Of a stretch of DNA of 64,000 bases, positions 62,221-64,000 are shown piece by piece (position 1 is the stretch's first letter; every line of letters starts with the position of its first letter). The notes beneath the pieces were generated by a model. That model made no database searches and was not told where the DNA came from. It saw nothing but the letters and a program-made list of their open reading frames with translations. Source of the DNA: Prevotella sp. E13-27 (GTDB taxonomy: Bacteria; Bacteroidota; Bacteroidia; Bacteroidales; Bacteroidaceae); contig NZ_JALPSC010000001.1 of assembly GCF_023217965.1 (NCBI RefSeq), positions 186,001 through 250,000 of the forward strand. Reading direction: 5' to 3'. A program made the translations under genes and the position numbers.

Positions 62221-64000
62221 ATGCAGAAAAGAATTTTCTTTCTGGTTGCCATGTTGTTAACCTTTACGCTAACGACAATGGCACAAATTACTACTTCAAG
62301 TATGGCAGGTAAAGTGACCATCGAGGGTACATCCGAGGAGGTCATTGGTGCCACGGTGCAGGCAGTACACGAGCCTTCAGGCACACGCTATGCCGCAGTA
62401 ACTAACGCTTCCGGACGCTTCACCATCCAAGGTATGCGTACGGGTGGTCCTTACGAGGTGACCGTTACCTACATTGGCTTCCAGCCAAAGAAGTTCAAGA
62501 ACGTCACGCTTCAACTCGGTGAAACCTACAACCTCAACGTATGGATGGCAGAGAACGCCACTGAACTGACAGAGGTTGTGGTAAGCGGACGCGCCACAAA
62601 GTTCACGACAGAAAAAACTGGTGCATCAACTAACATCTCAAGCGCACAAATCACCGCTATTCCTATGGTGAACCGTTCACTGACCGACGTAACACGCCTC
62701 TCTCCTTATGCAGGTGACGGTATGAGTCTGGCAGGTGCTAACGGTAAGATGACAAACTTCACTGTCGATGGTGCCAACTTCAACAACAACTTCGGCCTCA
62801 GCGACAAGCTGCCCGGTGGTGGTAACCCTATCTCTCTCGATGCTATTGAGGAAATCCAGGTTGTTATCTCGCCATACGACGTGCGCCAGACAAACTTCAT
62901 TGGTGGTGGCATCAACGCTATCACAAAGTCTGGTACTAACACATTCAAAGGTACAGCTTATGTTTATCACCGCAATGAGAACATGCGTGGTGACGCTGTA
63001 GAGCGTGAGCAGATACCCGGATCCCGCGAGAAAGACCAAAAGACAACATACGGATTCACTCTTGGTGGTCCAATCATAAAGAACAAGCTGTTCTTCTTCG
63101 CTAACTATGAAGAGTCAACCATTCCTACAGTGACCACACGCTGGCGTGGTTCTGAAGATGGAGTGGCCGATCCAGACAACTACATCTCACGTACAAAGCT
63201 TGCAGACTTAGAGAAGGTAAAGAATTATATGGCAAGTCAATACTGCTACAACACTGGTAGCTACACAAGTTTCCCTGCAGACGAGACCAACCGTAAGTTA
63301 CTTGCTCGTTTGGACTGGAACATCACTGACAAGCACCACTTGGCTTTGCGCTACAACTATACGAAAAACCGCATTTGGAACGGCCCCAACGCTTCATCTA
63401 TGGACGGCGGCACACGTCTGGCGAGCGCCCGTATCAGTAAGAACTCAATGTCGTTCTCAAATGTGCTCTACTCTATGGACAACCTGGTTCACTCGTTCTC
63501 TGCCGACCTCAATAGCCGTCTGACAGACAACCTCTCAAACCAGTTGCTGTTCACTTACTCTAAGCTTGACGATATACGCGATACTGACTCAAGCGAATTC
63601 CCATTCATCGATATTACGAAAGATGGTGACAACTATATGGCACTCGGATACGAGTTGTTCACATACAACAATGCAGTTCACAATACCATTTGGAACGTTA
63701 AAGATGATGTTACCTACTATAAGGGTCAGCACAAAATAATGGCTGGTGTGAACTATGAGCACCAGATGGCCGACAACCAGTATATGCGTAATGGCACAGG
63801 CTACTACCGCTATGAGTGGAACGACGACCCAGCAACTATGTTTAACGCAGTTCCTGAGATTGTCAATCTCACCTATGGATACAATGGCGAAACAGAGCCA
63901 GCAGCCCGCGTGCAGTTTAACAAGCTTGGTTTCTATGCACAGGACGAATGGAACATCTTTGATAACCTGAAGCTCACCTATGGTCTTCGCATTGACGGTC
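62221..64000 (+). CDS. TonB-dependent receptor with carboxypeptidase-regulatory-like domain, N-terminal part
   Basis: An outer-membrane receptor cut by the window end after about 593 codons. The signal peptide (MQKRIFFLVAMLLTFTLTTMAQ) is followed by a carboxypeptidase-regulatory-like domain (GKVTIEGTSEEVIGATVQAV...YIGFQPKKF, about 30-115), a TonB plug (LTEVVVSGRATKFTTEKTGASTNISSAQI...IEEIQVVISPYDVRQ) and the first barrel strands. The form resembles Oar-like receptors and not SusC; no SusD partner is visible. The start codon is the ATG at 62221; the ATG at 62211 is in another frame. Confidence 0.9.
   Translation, partial: MQKRIFFLVAMLLTFTLTTMAQITTSSMAGKVTIEGTSEEVIGATVQAVHEPSGTRYAAVTNASGRFTIQGMRTGGPYEVTVTYIGFQPKKFKNVTLQLGETYNLNVWMAENATELTEVVVSGRATKFTTEKTGASTNISSAQITAIPMVNRSLTDVTRLSPYAGDGMSLAGANGKMTNFTVDGANFNNNFGLSDKLPGGGNPISLDAIEEIQVVISPYDVRQTNFIGGGINAITKSGTNTFKGTAYVYHRNENMRGDAVEREQIPGSREKDQKTTYGFTLGGPIIKNKLFFFANYEESTIPTVTTRWRGSEDGVADPDNYISRTKLADLEKVKNYMASQYCYNTGSYTSFPADETNRKLLARLDWNITDKHHLALRYNYTKNRIWNGPNASSMDGGTRLASARISKNSMSFSNVLYSMDNLVHSFSADLNSRLTDNLSNQLLFTYSKLDDIRDTDSSEFPFIDITKDGDNYMALGYELFTYNNAVHNTIWNVKDDVTYYKGQHKIMAGVNYEHQMADNQYMRNGTGYYRYEWNDDPATMFNAVPEIVNLTYGYNGETEPAARVQFNKLGFYAQDEWNIFDNLKLTYGLRIDG

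Overview
The window is a stretch of a Bacteroidales chromosome, most likely Prevotella or a close relative. It opens with the 5' end of a 16S rRNA gene on the minus strand whose sequence is Bacteroidales-like. Nearly every start is preceded by the Bacteroidetes sigma promoter pattern TTTG-N19/20-TAnnTTTG instead of -35/-10 boxes, and there are few Shine-Dalgarno sequences. The gene content also fits: type IX secretion genes porX and porW/sprE, GH106 and GH105 enzymes, a carboxypeptidase-like TonB receptor, split AICAR transformylase, and a Bacteroidetes HU-like protein.

Layout. 1-860: 16S start, rRNA promoter and a 22-bp repeat array. 0.86-7.35 kb (minus): SemiSWEET, PorX, PorW, a small Cys-rich membrane protein and aroA. 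7.5-12.1 kb (minus): a beta-barrel protein and a large GH106 rhamnosidase. 12.2-17.7 kb (plus): GH3-family adenylating enzyme, Ig-like lipoprotein, DUF3108 protein, aldo/keto reductase. 17.7-28.9 kb is an AT-richer accessory island. It holds a PIN toxin-antitoxin pair between duplicated promoter repeats, a four-gene LlaJI/McrBC-like restriction-modification operon, an 89-residue protein, a cluster of structured RNA elements with an apparent small RNA gene, a putative nuclease, and an IS4-family insertion sequence. 28.9-34.3 kb: HU-like protein plus a Dna2-like nuclease-helicase behind two 22-bp periodic arrays, then a GH105 hydrolase. 34.3-41.5 kb: tRNA-Ser with tandem copies of its 3' end, threonine dehydrogenase, Na/Pi cotransporter, AICAR transformylase, a histidine kinase, a START-like protein and tRNA-Met. 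41.6-47.4 kb: SpoIIE-type phosphatase, rhaD, ribBA, LptF/G. 47.5-55.3 kb (minus): an eight-gene GntR-controlled ABC/efflux operon ending in TolC. 55.5-64 kb (plus): metallophosphoesterase, secreted protein, hpt, adk, obg, pgeF, M23 peptidase and a TonB receptor cut by the window end.

The genes form a few working groups. PorX and PorW serve type IX secretion, and three secreted proteins here end in the same short C-terminal motif that could be its sorting signal. GH106, GH105 and RhaD point to use of rhamnose-containing pectin. The island looks like a defence locus.

The most interesting unexplained signal is in the island at 25.47-26.55 kb and 28.5-28.6 kb. Two hairpin RNAs with a nearly identical loop core but different, compensated stems lie upstream of the 89-residue gene and of the methyltransferase gene. 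A second RNA-like element occurs twice with base changes that keep a stem paired, and one copy has been interrupted by the IS element. A separate ~100-nt transcript has its own promoter and terminator. All function statements are from reading the sequence; no database search was possible.
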